From NCBI GenBank assembly GCA_947499635.1, contig CANMPD010000010.1:62001-126000 (forward strand): 64,000 bases of DNA, in the 5' to 3' direction. This document shows, piece after piece, positions 17,726 to 27,528 of the stretch. Each line of letters starts with the position of its first letter. The stretch's first letter is position 1. The translations under genes and the position numbers were made by a program. This DNA comes from an uncultured Paracoccaceae bacterium (GTDB lineage Bacteria; Pseudomonadota; Alphaproteobacteria; Rhodobacterales; Rhodobacteraceae). Under the pieces are notes generated by a model, which was not told where the DNA came from, ran no database searches, and saw only the letters and a list, made by a program, of their open reading frames with translations.

Positions 17726-18324
17726 TGTCTACCCACATCGTACTTGCATCCAGTTCTGAAATTAGAGCTCACCTTTTGAGGCAGGCAGGCGTTAACTTTT
17801 CAGTAGAAAAAGCGCGTGTAGATGAAGGCGGAATTAAGGCAGCGCTGTTAGCAGAAGGTGCGACGCCACGAGATATTGCTGATACTCTCGCTGAAACTAA
17901 GTCGCGTAAGGTAAGCGGGAAACATCCCGGCACATTGGTATTGGGCTGTGATCAGGTCTTGGAATTCGAAGGTCAGTTGTTATCCAAGCCAGAAACTCCT
18001 GGACAGGCCTTAAGTCAGCTAAAGATGATGGGTGGAAAACGTCACATGTTGTTGTCCGCTGTCGTTATATATCGTGACGGAGAACCGATTTGGCGTCATA
18101 TCGGTCAAGTGCGGCTGGTGATGAAAAAGAACAGTGATGCTTATCTTGAGACGTATGTTGCACGTAATTGGGACAGTATTCGTCACGCTGTAGGTGCATA
18201 TAAGCTCGAAGAAGAGGGTGTTCGTCTATTTAGCGCTGTTGAGGGTAGCTATTTTAACGTCTTAGGATTACCGCTACTGGAAATTTTAAATTATCTTGGT
18301 CTGCAAGGGATCATCGAACAATGA
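17725..18324 (+). CDS. maf: Maf-family nucleoside triphosphate pyrophosphatase
   Basis: 199 residues from ATG 17725. Maf proteins hydrolyse modified or canonical NTPs (dTTP, UTP, m7GTP, depending on subgroup) and are linked to septum inhibition. Motifs: IVLASSSEIRAHLLRQAG at the N-terminus, ETKSRKV, LVLGCDQVLEFEG, LLSKPETPGQALSQLKMMGGKRHMLLSAVV and SYFNVLGLPL. The more usual SPRR at the start reads SSEIR here. First gene of a tight plus-strand run with aroE, coaE and dnaQ. A perfect DnaA box covers its start. Confidence 0.92.
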   Translation: MSTHIVLASSSEIRAHLLRQAGVNFSVEKARVDEGGIKAALLAEGATPRDIADTLAETKSRKVSGKHPGTLVLGCDQVLEFEGQLLSKPETPGQALSQLKMMGGKRHMLLSAVVIYRDGEPIWRHIGQVRLVMKKNSDAYLETYVARNWDSIRHAVGAYKLEEEGVRLFSAVEGSYFNVLGLPLLEILNYLGLQGIIEQ

Positions 18325-19154
18325 GCGATGCAAAAATTCCTCTTTCTGGCGTCATTGGTTGCCCAATCGCCCATTCAAAGTCACCATTGATCCATAATCA
18401 TTGGCTTCAGAAATATGGGATCAAAGGGCATTATGTCCCTATGCACGTTGAGCTTGATGATCTTGAGGCAACCTTGCGGCAGATGCCTAAAATGGGTTTT
18501 GTCGGCGCAAATGTCACTTTACCACATAAAGAAGCGGTTATGAAAATAGCGGATCGGGTGACAGATCGTGCAAAACTTATAGGTGCTGCCAATACTTTGA
18601 TTTTCCGAGAAGATGGTTCAATTGTTGCGGATAATACAGATGGCTATGGGTTTATTTTTAACTTGCATCAGCAAGTTCCAGACTGGGATCCAAAAGCAGC
18701 ACCATCAACAGTGATTGGAGCTGGCGGGGCTAGCCGCGCTGTCGTTGCATCTTTGTTAGAAGCAGGCGTACCTGAAATTCGTATAACAAACCGCACAAAA
18801 GCCCGAGCGGAAAAATTCCGTCAAGAGTTCGGTAAACGTATTACAGTTGTGGATTGGGTTGAAGCTGGGCTTTATATTGATGACGCTGGCCTTATTGTGA
18901 ACACTACATCATTGGGTATGGACGGGCAAAAACGATTGCGCGTGCCAATGGATGGGCTCCACGCAGGGGTGATTGTCTACGATTTGGTATATACACCACT
19001 TAAGACTGAATTAATTAAAAAAGCCGAATCTGCAGGTTGTACCGTGATTGATGGTTTAGGTATGCTTCTTCATCAAGCTGTACCTGGATTTGAACGCTGG
19101 TTTGGTCACACGCCCGAGGTTGATGAGGCAACTCGCCAAGCGTCCCTAGTATGA
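18321..19154 (+). CDS. aroE: Shikimate dehydrogenase
   Basis: 277 residues. NADPH-dependent reduction of 3-dehydroshikimate in aromatic amino acid synthesis. Substrate motif HSKSPLIHNHWL near the N-terminus, NVTLPHKE with the catalytic Lys, NTDGYGF with the catalytic Asp, and the nucleotide-binding GAGGASRAVVASLLEAG. Joined to maf and coaE by ATGA overlaps on both sides. Confidence 0.96.
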   Translation: MSDAKIPLSGVIGCPIAHSKSPLIHNHWLQKYGIKGHYVPMHVELDDLEATLRQMPKMGFVGANVTLPHKEAVMKIADRVTDRAKLIGAANTLIFREDGSIVADNTDGYGFIFNLHQQVPDWDPKAAPSTVIGAGGASRAVVASLLEAGVPEIRITNRTKARAEKFRQEFGKRITVVDWVEAGLYIDDAGLIVNTTSLGMDGQKRLRVPMDGLHAGVIVYDLVYTPLKTELIKKAESAGCTVIDGLGMLLHQAVPGFERWFGHTPEVDEATRQASLV

Positions 19155-19744
19155 GGTTTTCCCTGGGTCTCACAGGGTCGATAGGGATGGGAAAATCGAC
19201 AACTGCGAAGATGCTATCCGATAGAGGATGTGATGTTTGGGATGCCGACGCCGTTGTTCATCGTCTTTATGGGGTAGGGGGCGCCGCGATTTCACCGCTA
19301 CGTGATCTTTTTCCTGATGCGATTGATGAAGCTGGCGTTAATCGAACGAAGCTCAAGGAAATTATTTCATCGGATCCATCGGCTCTATGTAAGATAGAAA
19401 ATATTGTGCATCCCCTTGTTGCACAGGATAGAGCAGCGTTCCGGCAAAATGCTAAGAGCGATATCCTTGTTTTTGATATACCGCTCTTGTTTGAAAATAA
19501 CAGTCAAACTGAAATGGATGCTGTCGCTTGTGTTTTTGTGGATTCAGACACGCAACGCCACCGAGTTTTAAATCGAAAAACAATGTCACAAATACAGTTT
19601 GACCAGATTGTAGCACGGCAAATGCCTATTGCCGATAAGCTCAGTAAAAGTGATTATCGTATTGAAACAGATACCCTGCAGCATGCGCAGGAGCAAGTTG
19701 ATGCAATTCTGGATGACATTAGACGAAAGTTAAGCCATGCGTGA
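19151..19744 (+). CDS. coaE: Dephospho-CoA kinase
   Basis: 197 residues. Last step of coenzyme A synthesis. P-loop LTGSIGMGKSTTAKMLSDRG at the N-terminus, DADAVVHRLY (substrate site), IVHPLV and VFDIPLLFEN. Overlaps aroE by four bases and dnaQ by eight. Confidence 0.95.
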   Translation: MRFSLGLTGSIGMGKSTTAKMLSDRGCDVWDADAVVHRLYGVGGAAISPLRDLFPDAIDEAGVNRTKLKEIISSDPSALCKIENIVHPLVAQDRAAFRQNAKSDILVFDIPLLFENNSQTEMDAVACVFVDSDTQRHRVLNRKTMSQIQFDQIVARQMPIADKLSKSDYRIETDTLQHAQEQVDAILDDIRRKLSHA

Positions 19745-20465
19745 AATCGTTCTGGATACCGAAACCACGGGATTTGATCCTTTTTCGGGAGATCGTATTG
19801 TTGAAATTGGCGCGGTTGAACTGTTTAATCACATGCCAACGGGCAAAACATTTCATGTCTATATCAATCCGCAACGTTCAATGCCTGCCGAGGCATTTTC
19901 TGTTCACGGTATTGGCCCAGATTTATTGGAACCACCCCAACCACTACAACCGGGACAGGTGAATCTCAAAGATAAACCCTTGTTTGCCGAGGTTGGACAA
20001 AAGTTTTTGGATTTCGTTCAAGATTCAAGAATGGTGATCCATAATGCTAGCTTTGATATGAAGTTCCTAAATGCTGAGCTCGACAAATTAGGGTTGCCAA
20101 AGTTACCAATGGAACAAGCTCTTGATACGCTTGCAATCGCGCGTAAGAGATTTCCGGGTTCTCCTGCAACGCTGGATGCTTTGTGTCGTCGATTTGGTAT
20201 AGATAATTCCAATCGAACCTTACACGGCGCTTTGCTTGACTCTGAAATTCTTGCGGAGGTCTATCTTGAACTTATTGGCGGCCGTCAACCAGACTTTGGG
20301 TTGTCGACAAATTCAGGGTCGCAGCAGGGGACTGTCGCTGATGATTGGCGCCCAATCGCACGAACTATACCGTTGCCGACGCGTTTGACCGAACAAGAAC
20401 GCACAGCACATCAAGAATTTGTTGCCAAAATGGGCGAAGATGCGTTGTGGAAGACATATAGCTAA
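19737..20465 (+). CDS. dnaQ: DNA polymerase III epsilon subunit (3'-5' proofreading exonuclease)
   Basis: 242 residues. DEDDh exonuclease of the replicative polymerase. ExoI LDTETTGFDPFSGDRIVEIGAVEL at residues 5-28, ExoII VIHNASFDMKFLNAEL, ExoIII with HGALLDSEILAEVYLEL. The C-terminal extension (ERTAHQEFVAKMGEDALWKTYS) is the region that contacts the alpha subunit in this family. Last gene of the run, followed by a hairpin shared with secB. Confidence 0.96.
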   Translation: MREIVLDTETTGFDPFSGDRIVEIGAVELFNHMPTGKTFHVYINPQRSMPAEAFSVHGIGPDLLEPPQPLQPGQVNLKDKPLFAEVGQKFLDFVQDSRMVIHNASFDMKFLNAELDKLGLPKLPMEQALDTLAIARKRFPGSPATLDALCRRFGIDNSNRTLHGALLDSEILAEVYLELIGGRQPDFGLSTNSGSQQGTVADDWRPIARTIPLPTRLTEQERTAHQEFVAKMGEDALWKTYS

Positions 20466-20466
20466 A

Positions 20467-20495
20467 CGAAAAACACCGCCGAAATTGGCGGTGTT
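20467..20495. terminator. Terminator between dnaQ and secB
   Basis: Perfect 9-bp stem AACACCGCC (20472-20480) / GGCGGTGTT (20487-20495), loop GAAATT. On the minus strand it is followed by a T-run (complement of CGAAAAA), so it best serves secB; it may also act for dnaQ. Confidence 0.85.
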
Positions 20496-20522
20496 AAACG
20501 TGATTTAAAATAGCATATCGCT

Positions 20523-21008
20523 TTAATTTGCAGGGCCTGCTTCGGCCTGACGACGAGCAACTTCGTTACGATAAATTGAAACGAAATCGATGTTGTCCAA
20601 GTTTAGCGGTGGGAAACCACCGTCACGGGTAACATCTGATACGACGCGACGCATGAATGGGAACAACATGCGTGGGCATTCAATTAACAAAAACGGGTGC
20701 ATTTGATCTTCGGGCACGCCTGCGATGTTGAAAATACCAACATACTCAAGCTCAAGCATAAACAGGGTTTCGCTACCCTCTTTGTTCTTGGATTCGATCG
20801 TCAGCTTGGTGATGACTTCATATTGGTTTTCTGTTGTGCGTTTTTTCGCATCCAGTGCAACTTGCACATTGATGTCTGGCTGTACTTCGCCTTTGACACC
20901 TTTTTGAGACATCACATTTTCAAACGACAGATCACGGACGAATTGCCCCAGTACGTTCATTTGAACTTGGGGCTGCGCTGCGCCCCCGGTTGCGCCATTT
21001 TCGGCCAT
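20523..21008 (-). CDS. secB: Protein-export chaperone SecB
   Basis: 161 residues. Tetrameric cytoplasmic chaperone that keeps preproteins unfolded for SecA. QMNVLGQFVRDLSFENVMS at the N-terminus, VITKLTIESK, LELEYVGIFNIAGVPEDQ, LLIECPRMLFPFMRRVVSDVTRDGGFPPLNLDNIDF are family signatures. GGGAG lies before the ATG at 21008. Convergent with dnaQ, same strand as fxsA. Confidence 0.96.
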   Translation of the reverse strand: MAENGATGGAAQPQVQMNVLGQFVRDLSFENVMSQKGVKGEVQPDINVQVALDAKKRTTENQYEVITKLTIESKNKEGSETLFMLELEYVGIFNIAGVPEDQMHPFLLIECPRMLFPFMRRVVSDVTRDGGFPPLNLDNIDFVSIYRNEVARRQAEAGPAN

Positions 21009-21072
21009 GGAAAACTCCCAAATTTATCAGTTCATGCCGTCCTTATCAGCTTGGGAAGATTTCCTCAAAGCG

Positions 21073-21570
21073 TTATTTGGGGCCTTCTACCCATCCGGAG
21101 GGATGCTTTGGGTCATGAGAGGGGGTAACTTCTTCATATTCACCGTCGATCACGTCAGATTGATGTGATTTTTTGGATCTGTTGCCTGCCGAAGAAGAAC
21201 GCGTTCCCATTTGAAATGACTGCATTACAATTTTTGATTTTAGATAAATAAAGGTATTCGCGCGAAATTTAGGAATAAGCAGTAAAAATCCAATACCATC
21301 AGTGAAAAAACCTGGGGTCAACAGAAGTGCGCCGGCAAACAGGATCATAGCACCATGGGCTAAAGGCTCAGTTGGATCAGATAGTTGTTCGAATGATCCG
21401 CGTACTTGGTTTAACGCAAGTGCGCCTTGTGTACGAACAAGCCATGTCCCTAACATTGCTGTCAAAATCACAACTGCCAGCGTTGGAAATAAGCCGATTA
21501 AACTCCCAATTTGGATAAACAAGGTGATCTCAATTATGGGAACAAGTAGAAAAGCCAGAAAAAGTGGCAT
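21073..21570 (-). CDS. fxsA: FxsA family cytoplasmic membrane protein
   Basis: 165 residues, three or four hydrophobic segments (about 1-20, 25-45, 75-100). The N-terminus LFLAFLLVPIIEITLFIQIGSLIGLFPTLAVVILTAMLGTWLVRTQG and PGFFTDGIGFLLLIP are typical FxsA sequence. E. coli FxsA, when overproduced, relieves exclusion of phage T7 by F plasmid; the normal role is unknown. The C-terminal tail is polar and charged. AAGGA precedes the ATG. Confidence 0.9.
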   Translation of the reverse strand: MPLFLAFLLVPIIEITLFIQIGSLIGLFPTLAVVILTAMLGTWLVRTQGALALNQVRGSFEQLSDPTEPLAHGAMILFAGALLLTPGFFTDGIGFLLLIPKFRANTFIYLKSKIVMQSFQMGTRSSSAGNRSKKSHQSDVIDGEYEEVTPSHDPKHPSGWVEGPK

Positions 21571-21683
21571 GAAATGGATCCTTATTGCTGGGTAGTAAGG
21601 TGGACTTGGCGTGTCCTGTAACCTACATATGAGGAGTTGCCGCTTGTTTCAAACAAGCAGCTTTTGTCAGATAAGAGATAACG

Positions 21684-22340
21684 ATGGAGTCGTCCTTGAT
21701 AGAGCTTTTGGTTTTGGCCGGTATCGCCGTGTTTTTGATCCTGCGCCTGAAAAGCGTTCTTGGGACGCGTGAAGGATTTGAAAAGACATCTGTAGAGCCG
21801 AGTGAAACGCGCCCAGTTACGCGCAATTTTGAAGTAATCGAAGGTCAACCTGATCCTGATATCGTCCATTATGTGGTTGAAAACAGCGATGAGGCAAAAG
21901 CCTTGGCTGAAATGAAGCGTACAGAGAGCAGTTTTTCTGTGGCCGAATTCGTACAAGGTGCGCGTGGTGCCTATGAAATGATCCTCATGAGTTTTGAAAC
22001 TGGTGAACTGGACGGTATCAAACCATTTTTGGCGGATGATATTTTTCAAAGTTTCGTTGATGCAGTTGCTGCGCGTGAAGACCAAGGATTACGGATTGAG
22101 GCTGAATTCATTGGGATGCGTGAAACACATGTCGTTGGGGCAACCTTTGACGCTGAAACCGGACTTGCTGAAATCACGCTGAAGTTTGTCGCTGAGCTTA
22201 CATCTGTGGTTTTGGATCAAAACGGTGAGACCGTCGAAGGTGATCCAAAAGCTGTTAAACGTCAAAAAGATACTTGGACTTTTGCACGTGAGATGGGTCG
22301 TGATGATCCGAACTGGCAGTTGGTTGCAACAGACGCATGA
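21684..22340 (+). CDS. Tim44-like domain protein
   Basis: 218 residues. One N-terminal membrane segment (residues 5-24, LIELLVLAGIAVFLILRLKSVLG) followed by a Tim44-like domain (about 75-215: FSVAEFVQGARGAYEMILMSFETGELDGIKPFLADDIFQSF, then DTWTFAREMGRDDPNWQLVATDA at the end). Mitochondrial Tim44 tethers Hsp70 to the import channel; the bacterial homologues are membrane anchored and poorly characterised. Divergent from fxsA, overlaps mltA by ATGA. Confidence 0.88.
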   Translation: MESSLIELLVLAGIAVFLILRLKSVLGTREGFEKTSVEPSETRPVTRNFEVIEGQPDPDIVHYVVENSDEAKALAEMKRTESSFSVAEFVQGARGAYEMILMSFETGELDGIKPFLADDIFQSFVDAVAAREDQGLRIEAEFIGMRETHVVGATFDAETGLAEITLKFVAELTSVVLDQNGETVEGDPKAVKRQKDTWTFAREMGRDDPNWQLVATDA

Positions 22341-23389
22341 TACAGGTTGCCCGGTGCGTCATAAGCGTCATTGCAATAGCAGTGGCCTTATGCTCCGCCA
22401 CCGGAGCAATTTCCGAGACGCGATATAGAATTGCATCGTTTTCTGAATTTTCAGGTTGGCCACGCGATAACCATCGCGCGGCCTTTGATGTGTTTAAATC
22501 CACTTGCATTGATTTTGATGGTCCTGATTGGCAGGCGTTATGTGCAATGGCGCATGAATACCCTGTCGAAAGCGCCCGCGCGTTTTTTGAATTGTTCTTT
22601 CGTCCGGTGTTGATTGAAGATGGTAAGAAAGCCTTGTTTACCGGTTATTTTGAACCGGAACTAACTGGATCACGTCAGCGATCTGCACGATATAGATACC
22701 CTATTTATCGCGAGCCTCCGGAATCAAAACAAACGGGTATATGGCTCACACGCCGTCAAATTTTAACAAGTGGGGTTATGGAAGGTCGCGGATTAGAAAT
22801 CGCGTGGGTAGATGACCCAGTTGAATTGTTCTTTCTTCAAATTCAAGGATCTGGTCGTATTCGCTTGCCTAACGGTAATGTTATCCGTGTTGGGTATGGT
22901 GGTGCAAATGGGCATACATATCGTTCGATCGGCACCGAGCTTGTCCGTCGTGGGGTTTTTAATATCCATCAAGTAAGTGCAGAGGTCATACGCAATTGGG
23001 TTCGTAGTAACCCGGTCGCAGGATCAGAGCTTTTGATGCACAATCCATCCTATGTTTTTTTCCGAGAAGTTCGTGGCGTTTCCTCAAAAAATGGCCCACT
23101 TGGAGCTATGAACAGGTCTATTACGCCAATGCGTAGTATCGCTGTTGATCCTGCTTATACGCCTTTGGGTGCACCGGTTTGGGTTGAAAAAACGGGTGAT
23201 CAACCACTACATCGTTTGATGATTGCGCAGGATACAGGGTCTGCGATCAAAGGATCACAACGAGCAGATATCTTTTTTGGCCCTGGAGATAAAGCAGGCA
23301 AGGAAGCCGGTAAACTACGAGATCCTGGCCGGATGTTCGTCCTACTTCCGATTCAACGTGCCTATGCCTTGTTGTCGGAAGATATCTGA
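22337..23389 (+). CDS. mltA: Membrane-bound lytic murein transglycosylase A
   Basis: 350 residues. Cleaves peptidoglycan glycan strands with 1,6-anhydro product. N-terminal signal peptide (residues 1-26, ending near GAISE). MltA domain with FTGYFEPELTGS, DDPVELFFLQIQGSGRIRLPNG, YGGANGHTYRSIG; C-terminal 3D domain with LMIAQDTGSAIKGSQRADIFFG containing the catalytic Asp. There is no evident lipobox, so it may be periplasmic rather than a lipoprotein. Four-base overlap with the Tim44-like gene and one-base overlap with the smr gene. Confidence 0.94.
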   Translation: MIQVARCVISVIAIAVALCSATGAISETRYRIASFSEFSGWPRDNHRAAFDVFKSTCIDFDGPDWQALCAMAHEYPVESARAFFELFFRPVLIEDGKKALFTGYFEPELTGSRQRSARYRYPIYREPPESKQTGIWLTRRQILTSGVMEGRGLEIAWVDDPVELFFLQIQGSGRIRLPNGNVIRVGYGGANGHTYRSIGTELVRRGVFNIHQVSAEVIRNWVRSNPVAGSELLMHNPSYVFFREVRGVSSKNGPLGAMNRSITPMRSIAVDPAYTPLGAPVWVEKTGDQPLHRLMIAQDTGSAIKGSQRADIFFGPGDKAGKEAGKLRDPGRMFVLLPIQRAYALLSEDI

Positions 23390-23976
23390 TGAAACGTCGT
23401 AATCTTTCTGCAGAAGACATTGATCTGTGGCAAAAAGTCATCGAGACAGCGGAGCGTTTAGAACATATCCGCAGACCCGTCGTCGAAGAGATAATGCCTC
23501 CGCAGGTACAACCAAAAATACCTGCCAAACGTCCCTTCGATGAATTTACTATTGGAAGTCGCACGCCGTCTAAGCCGTCTTTACATAACCTGAAGTCGTC
23601 TCCAGCACAAAGAATGGCCTTAGCTCCATTACGTATGGACGAAAAAGCATATCGTCGTATGAAGCGTGGTAAGCTTAGACCTGATGGGAAACTTGATTTA
23701 CATGGTATGCGCGTAGATGCTGCACATTCTGCGCTGACGCGGTTTATTTTATCGTCGCATGCGTCTGGAAAACGCTTGATTTTGGTAATTACAGGCAAGG
23801 GTAAGAAAAGCGACGAGAGTGGCCCAATTCCGGTCCCACGTGGTGTGTTACGGCATCAAGTTCCCCAATGGCTCGCGCTAGCGCCACTGTCAGCTGTCGT
23901 ATTACAAGTCACACCTGCCCATATCAGTCACGGCGGCGAGGGTGCGTATTATATCTATCTTCGCAAATCGCGCTAG
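23389..23976 (+). CDS. Smr domain protein (DNA endonuclease SmrA/MutS2-C like)
   Basis: 195 residues. N-terminal region low in recognisable motifs (residues 1-95), then a Smr domain: KLDLHGMRVDAAHSAL (DLHG), LILVITGKGKK (TGKG) and HISHGGEGAYYIYLRK. Smr domains are nucleases acting on DNA branches or, in other members, RNA. Start overlaps the mltA stop (TGATG). Convergent with the DUF900 gene, only four bases apart, with no terminator visible. Confidence 0.9.
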   Translation: MKRRNLSAEDIDLWQKVIETAERLEHIRRPVVEEIMPPQVQPKIPAKRPFDEFTIGSRTPSKPSLHNLKSSPAQRMALAPLRMDEKAYRRMKRGKLRPDGKLDLHGMRVDAAHSALTRFILSSHASGKRLILVITGKGKKSDESGPIPVPRGVLRHQVPQWLALAPLSAVVLQVTPAHISHGGEGAYYIYLRKSR

Positions 23977-23980
23977 GTCG

Positions 23981-25090
23981 TCAAGGATCTGAAACAACGA
24001 CGAATTTACCTTTTTCGATTTGAATATCTTGTCCAGGTGGAAAAATATTACCAACCAAAGTTTGGCGTTGCGGGGGTAATGTAGACTGTATTCGCTCAGC
24101 TTGATTGAATAATTTTAAAAAACTAGGGGAACTGGCAGCTACAAAATGACCTGTTTCCGCGTCATTGCTAAACGCTGTGAGATCAATCACTTGAACAGGG
24201 TAATCCGAGAGATCTTCTGCTGATCCAATATTTCCGAGGCGTTGAGACAAATAGGTCCCACGGAGTTTGGCAGACCAGCCAAGAACTTGATCTCTTTCTG
24301 AGACAATAACGGCAAAAGGCTGGGGAACATTGGTAAAGCTATCCATTTGAGATTTAAAAACGTCGACACTAAGGTCCGGTGAAACAAGCATAACGCCATT
24401 CAAAGTTCTAGCGGCCCAACCAGGTGACTTAAACTCGGTTTGGCGCAGCATTTCCATTGTCAGCGCTGTACCCATTGAATGTGCGATCAGCGTAATACGT
24501 TTTGCACCAGCGTCCTTGACTGCACGAATGGTGTTTTCCAACCCGTTACGGGCAAATAACATGCTATCTAAATCGTAAGCGTATCCAAAGGCACTGTTTC
24601 GGCTAGGCCATGAATAGACCATCATAGTGCCAGGTAAATTTACATCATGAGCAATTTGTGTCGCGCGATAAATACTCTCGGGATGTGAAGAATTATAGCC
24701 GTGGACAAAGATTGTAACTTCGCGGTTTTTCCAGTCTTTGGCCCGTTGAGCATGTTTGAATTCTTGGGAGAATTCGTTTTGGGAGGTGAGTTCTTTGATA
24801 TCAGCAATCACAAAGTCACGATTTGGATCAGGATCATTATGACTATAGGTAAGACTGCCTGAAGTATGTTCTGGGGGTACTGAAACTGTAACTTCCTGAA
24901 AACTCAGTTGAGTGCTGCGTTCATGATCATATTCGCCTAGGTCATTCTTCTTTCGCGTTGTTGCGACAAAAATCGTCTGCTCCACGCCAACATTTTCGAT
25001 GTCCGGCGTAAGGATGAGCGCGTTTCTATTCACGCTACATCCTATTAATATCAGCGAACAAAACAGATATATCACCGTGTGACGTATCAT
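23981..25090 (-). CDS. DUF900 alpha/beta hydrolase lipoprotein
   Basis: 369 residues. Lipoprotein signal with lipobox LIGC (Cys18). Alpha/beta hydrolase core: EVTIFVHGYNSS (oxyanion region, about residue 127), and the nucleophile elbow AHSMG with Ser205. The N-terminal IFVATTRKKNDLGEYDHERS is a DUF900 feature. Expected to be a membrane-anchored esterase or lipase-like enzyme facing the periplasm; substrate unknown. Downstream of hslU on the same strand, 56 bases away. Confidence 0.85.
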   Translation of the reverse strand: MIRHTVIYLFCSLILIGCSVNRNALILTPDIENVGVEQTIFVATTRKKNDLGEYDHERSTQLSFQEVTVSVPPEHTSGSLTYSHNDPDPNRDFVIADIKELTSQNEFSQEFKHAQRAKDWKNREVTIFVHGYNSSHPESIYRATQIAHDVNLPGTMMVYSWPSRNSAFGYAYDLDSMLFARNGLENTIRAVKDAGAKRITLIAHSMGTALTMEMLRQTEFKSPGWAARTLNGVMLVSPDLSVDVFKSQMDSFTNVPQPFAVIVSERDQVLGWSAKLRGTYLSQRLGNIGSAEDLSDYPVQVIDLTAFSNDAETGHFVAASSPSFLKLFNQAERIQSTLPPQRQTLVGNIFPPGQDIQIEKGKFVVVSDP

Positions 25091-25146
25091 AATATTTCAT
25101 AACCTCTGTCTTATGATACGCCTAACGTGGAAAGATTGACGCTTGA

Positions 25147-26460
25147 TTACAATACGTATCGGCTGAGGTTGGTCGAACGCGTGAGTTCTCCGAGATATTT
25201 ATGAACAAATACCTCGTCCACGACGACTTTTTCCCCACTGCGATCCGGTGCGGTAAAGGAGAGCTCCTCAAACACACGTTCCATCACTGTATAGAGACGT
25301 CGTGCCCCAATGTTTTCAACCGTTTGATTCACATCAGCCGCGATTTTGGCAAGAGCCATTATGCCATCACGTGTGAACTCGATCATCACTTCCTCAGTTT
25401 CCATCAACGCTTGATACTGACGCGTGAGGGCGTTGTCCGTATCGGATAGAATTTTAACAAAATCATTCTCTGTCAAAGCATTTAAATTTACGCGGATAGG
25501 TAGGCGACCTTGCAGTTCAGGCAATAGATCAGATGGTTTTGCAATGTGAAATGCACCAGATGCGATAAATAGAATATGGTCGGTTTTTACCGGTCCATGT
25601 TTGGTGCTGACGGTTGTGCCTTCGATCAAGGGGAGTAAATCGCGTTGCACCCCCTCACGGCTGACATCGCCACCACGTGCATCTGAGCGTGCGCAAACTT
25701 TGTCAATTTCATCCAGAAAAACGATGCCGTTTTGTTCAACGCTTTCAACAGCAGCTTTGACAATAGTTTCATCATCCAACAGTTTGTCGGCTTCTTCGCT
25801 GATCAGAATTTCATAGCTTTGGGCAACAGTCATTTTCTTGCGAGTGCTGCGCCCACCCATGGCTTTCCCAAATAGATCTCCGATGTTCATCATACCCATA
25901 CTCGCACCGCCAGGTTGACCGGGGATTTCGAACATGTTGCCAAAGGGATTTGATGCTTCTGCGACGTCGAGTTCAATTTCCTTGGTATCCAACTCGCCGC
26001 TTTTGAGTTTTTTACGGAACATTTCGCGCGTAGACTCGCGTGCCTCTGGACCAGCCAGTGCATCTAAAACGCGATCTTCGGCAGCCTTATGTGCGTTTGT
26101 TTTCACGTCGTCCCGCATGGTTTCACGGGTTTGAGCAATCGCAATATCTACAAGATCACGAATGATTTGCTCTACATCGCGCCCGACGTAACCAACTTCG
26201 GTGAACTTAGTTGCTTCGATCTTGAGAAATGGTGCGCGGGCCAGTTTGGCGAGACGGCGCGAAATTTCAGTTTTTCCGACGCCGGTAGGGCCGATCATCA
26301 GGATATTTTTTGGATAAACTTCGTCTCGTAAGTCATCGCCTAGTTGTTTGCGACGCCACCGGTTACGTAGAGCAACCGCGACAGCACGTTTTGCGTCGTT
26401 TTGGCCAATGATAAAGCGATCTAATTCAGAGACTATTTCGCGAGGTGTCAGATCAGTCAT
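25147..26460 (-). CDS. hslU: ATP-dependent protease ATPase subunit HslU
   Basis: 437 residues. AAA+ unfoldase of the HslUV (ClpQY) protease. [34 protein letters not shown] at the start, Walker [10 protein letters not shown] near residue 57, pore motif GYVGRD, the variable I domain, Walker [11 protein letters not shown], sensor residues in [18 protein letters not shown], and the C-terminal LSRYVL that docks into HslV. Normally adjacent to hslV; here a DUF2157 gene sits between them. Confidence 0.97.
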   Translation of the reverse strand: MTDLTPREIVSELDRFIIGQNDAKRAVAVALRNRWRRKQLGDDLRDEVYPKNILMIGPTGVGKTEISRRLAKLARAPFLKIEATKFTEVGYVGRDVEQIIRDLVDIAIAQTRETMRDDVKTNAHKAAEDRVLDALAGPEARESTREMFRKKLKSGELDTKEIELDVAEASNPFGNMFEIPGQPGGASMGMMNIGDLFGKAMGGRSTRKKMTVAQSYEILISEEADKLLDDETIVKAAVESVEQNGIVFLDEIDKVCARSDARGGDVSREGVQRDLLPLIEGTTVSTKHGPVKTDHILFIASGAFHIAKPSDLLPELQGRLPIRVNLNALTENDFVKILSDTDNALTRQYQALMETEEVMIEFTRDGIMALAKIAADVNQTVENIGARRLYTVMERVFEELSFTAPDRSGEKVVVDEVFVHKYLGELTRSTNLSRYVL

Positions 26461-26463
26461 ATC

Positions 26464-27528
26464 TTATCCGTCACTATGAGAGGGTGGTAGCTTGTCCAGA
26501 GGGAGCAAGCCTGAGAAAGTGGTGAGAACAACCGCGCGTATCCGTGTCCAGAACGCGCCAAGAGATACGAGGAAAATGCCAAGCGAGAACACAGTCAAAC
26601 CAGCGCTTTCCCCTTCAAAAACAGTCATGGCGAGCGCGACAATATACCCGATGGCTGTTATCAAAAATGACCGGCGGTCTATAACGATTGCCGTTAATGA
26701 AAACAGCGCCAGTACAAATATTAAGATGAGATAACTTTCAGTTTCCAAGAGGCTTAGCGCGATCGTGTTAACCAGGGCAGGTGCAGCAACAACATGAAGC
26801 CAAAACCCCTGGGCAGATCGGCGGGTCACGCGGTGCGGATCCGACATGTCAAAATACATGGCGACTGTGAAAACAAACAGACCAACCAACAGGGTGATCC
26901 AAGCTAATGGGCCTTTGGCACTTAGCAAAAACAAGTCGTATATATCTGTGGATGCACCAGTGGTATCAAGGCCACTAACTAGGGCGACTGCAAAGAGCCC
27001 TATCGCCATCAACGCCATGGCAAATGGGACACGAAAGCGCCACCAATATATCGCGAGCGCGGCGGTCCCAAGCATTATTGCAACGGGTAAGGATGAGTAG
27101 TCTTGTTGTGCTAACATAAACGGCTGGGCAAAATAGGCCGAAAATCCAACCAGCGCATTCGCGGCGAACATGATGGAGAGAGTTATAGCAGGTGCAACCA
27201 TACGGCGTTTGCGAATAAAGTATTCAGATACTAACCATATAAAGATGGCTCCGGCCCCGGTTGCTGTCCCGATCTGGGATTTATAGTTTACGATTTGTGT
27301 TGCTAAGGCCAAGGTGTTTAATGTGACCCAACCGCTCGCTAAAATCACTAAACCTACGACGATAAAGATCTCATTGAAGCCTTTGAACAGCTCAAAGGGT
27401 TCATCCCCTGCATTGAGGGATTCACGGGCGCCGCGACGGCTATCAGATAGTGCTTTCAATGACGCGGCCTGGTGTTCGTTGACGACACCAGCCCCTACAG
27501 CTGCACGCAGATCATCGGATGAGATCAT
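26464..27528 (-). CDS. DUF2157-like polytopic membrane protein
   Basis: 354 residues with a short N-terminal cytoplasmic region (about 1-50, containing [13 protein letters not shown]) and roughly ten hydrophobic segments from residue 51 on. Resembles DUF2157 predicted membrane proteins. Function unknown. It overlaps the hslV stop by ATGA and ends three bases before hslU starts, so it is translated from the same message as the HslUV protease. Confidence 0.78.
   Translation of the reverse strand: MISSDDLRAAVGAGVVNEHQAASLKALSDSRRGARESLNAGDEPFELFKGFNEIFIVVGLVILASGWVTLNTLALATQIVNYKSQIGTATGAGAIFIWLVSEYFIRKRRMVAPAITLSIMFAANALVGFSAYFAQPFMLAQQDYSSLPVAIMLGTAALAIYWWRFRVPFAMALMAIGLFAVALVSGLDTTGASTDIYDLFLLSAKGPLAWITLLVGLFVFTVAMYFDMSDPHRVTRRSAQGFWLHVVAAPALVNTIALSLLETESYLILIFVLALFSLTAIVIDRRSFLITAIGYIVALAMTVFEGESAGLTVFSLGIFLVSLGAFWTRIRAVVLTTFSGLLPLDKLPPSHSDG

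Noticed and set aside
21582-22085. 167-residue minus-strand frame opposite the Tim44-like gene
   Set aside because: Antisense shadow of a recognised gene, with unlikely amino acid composition.
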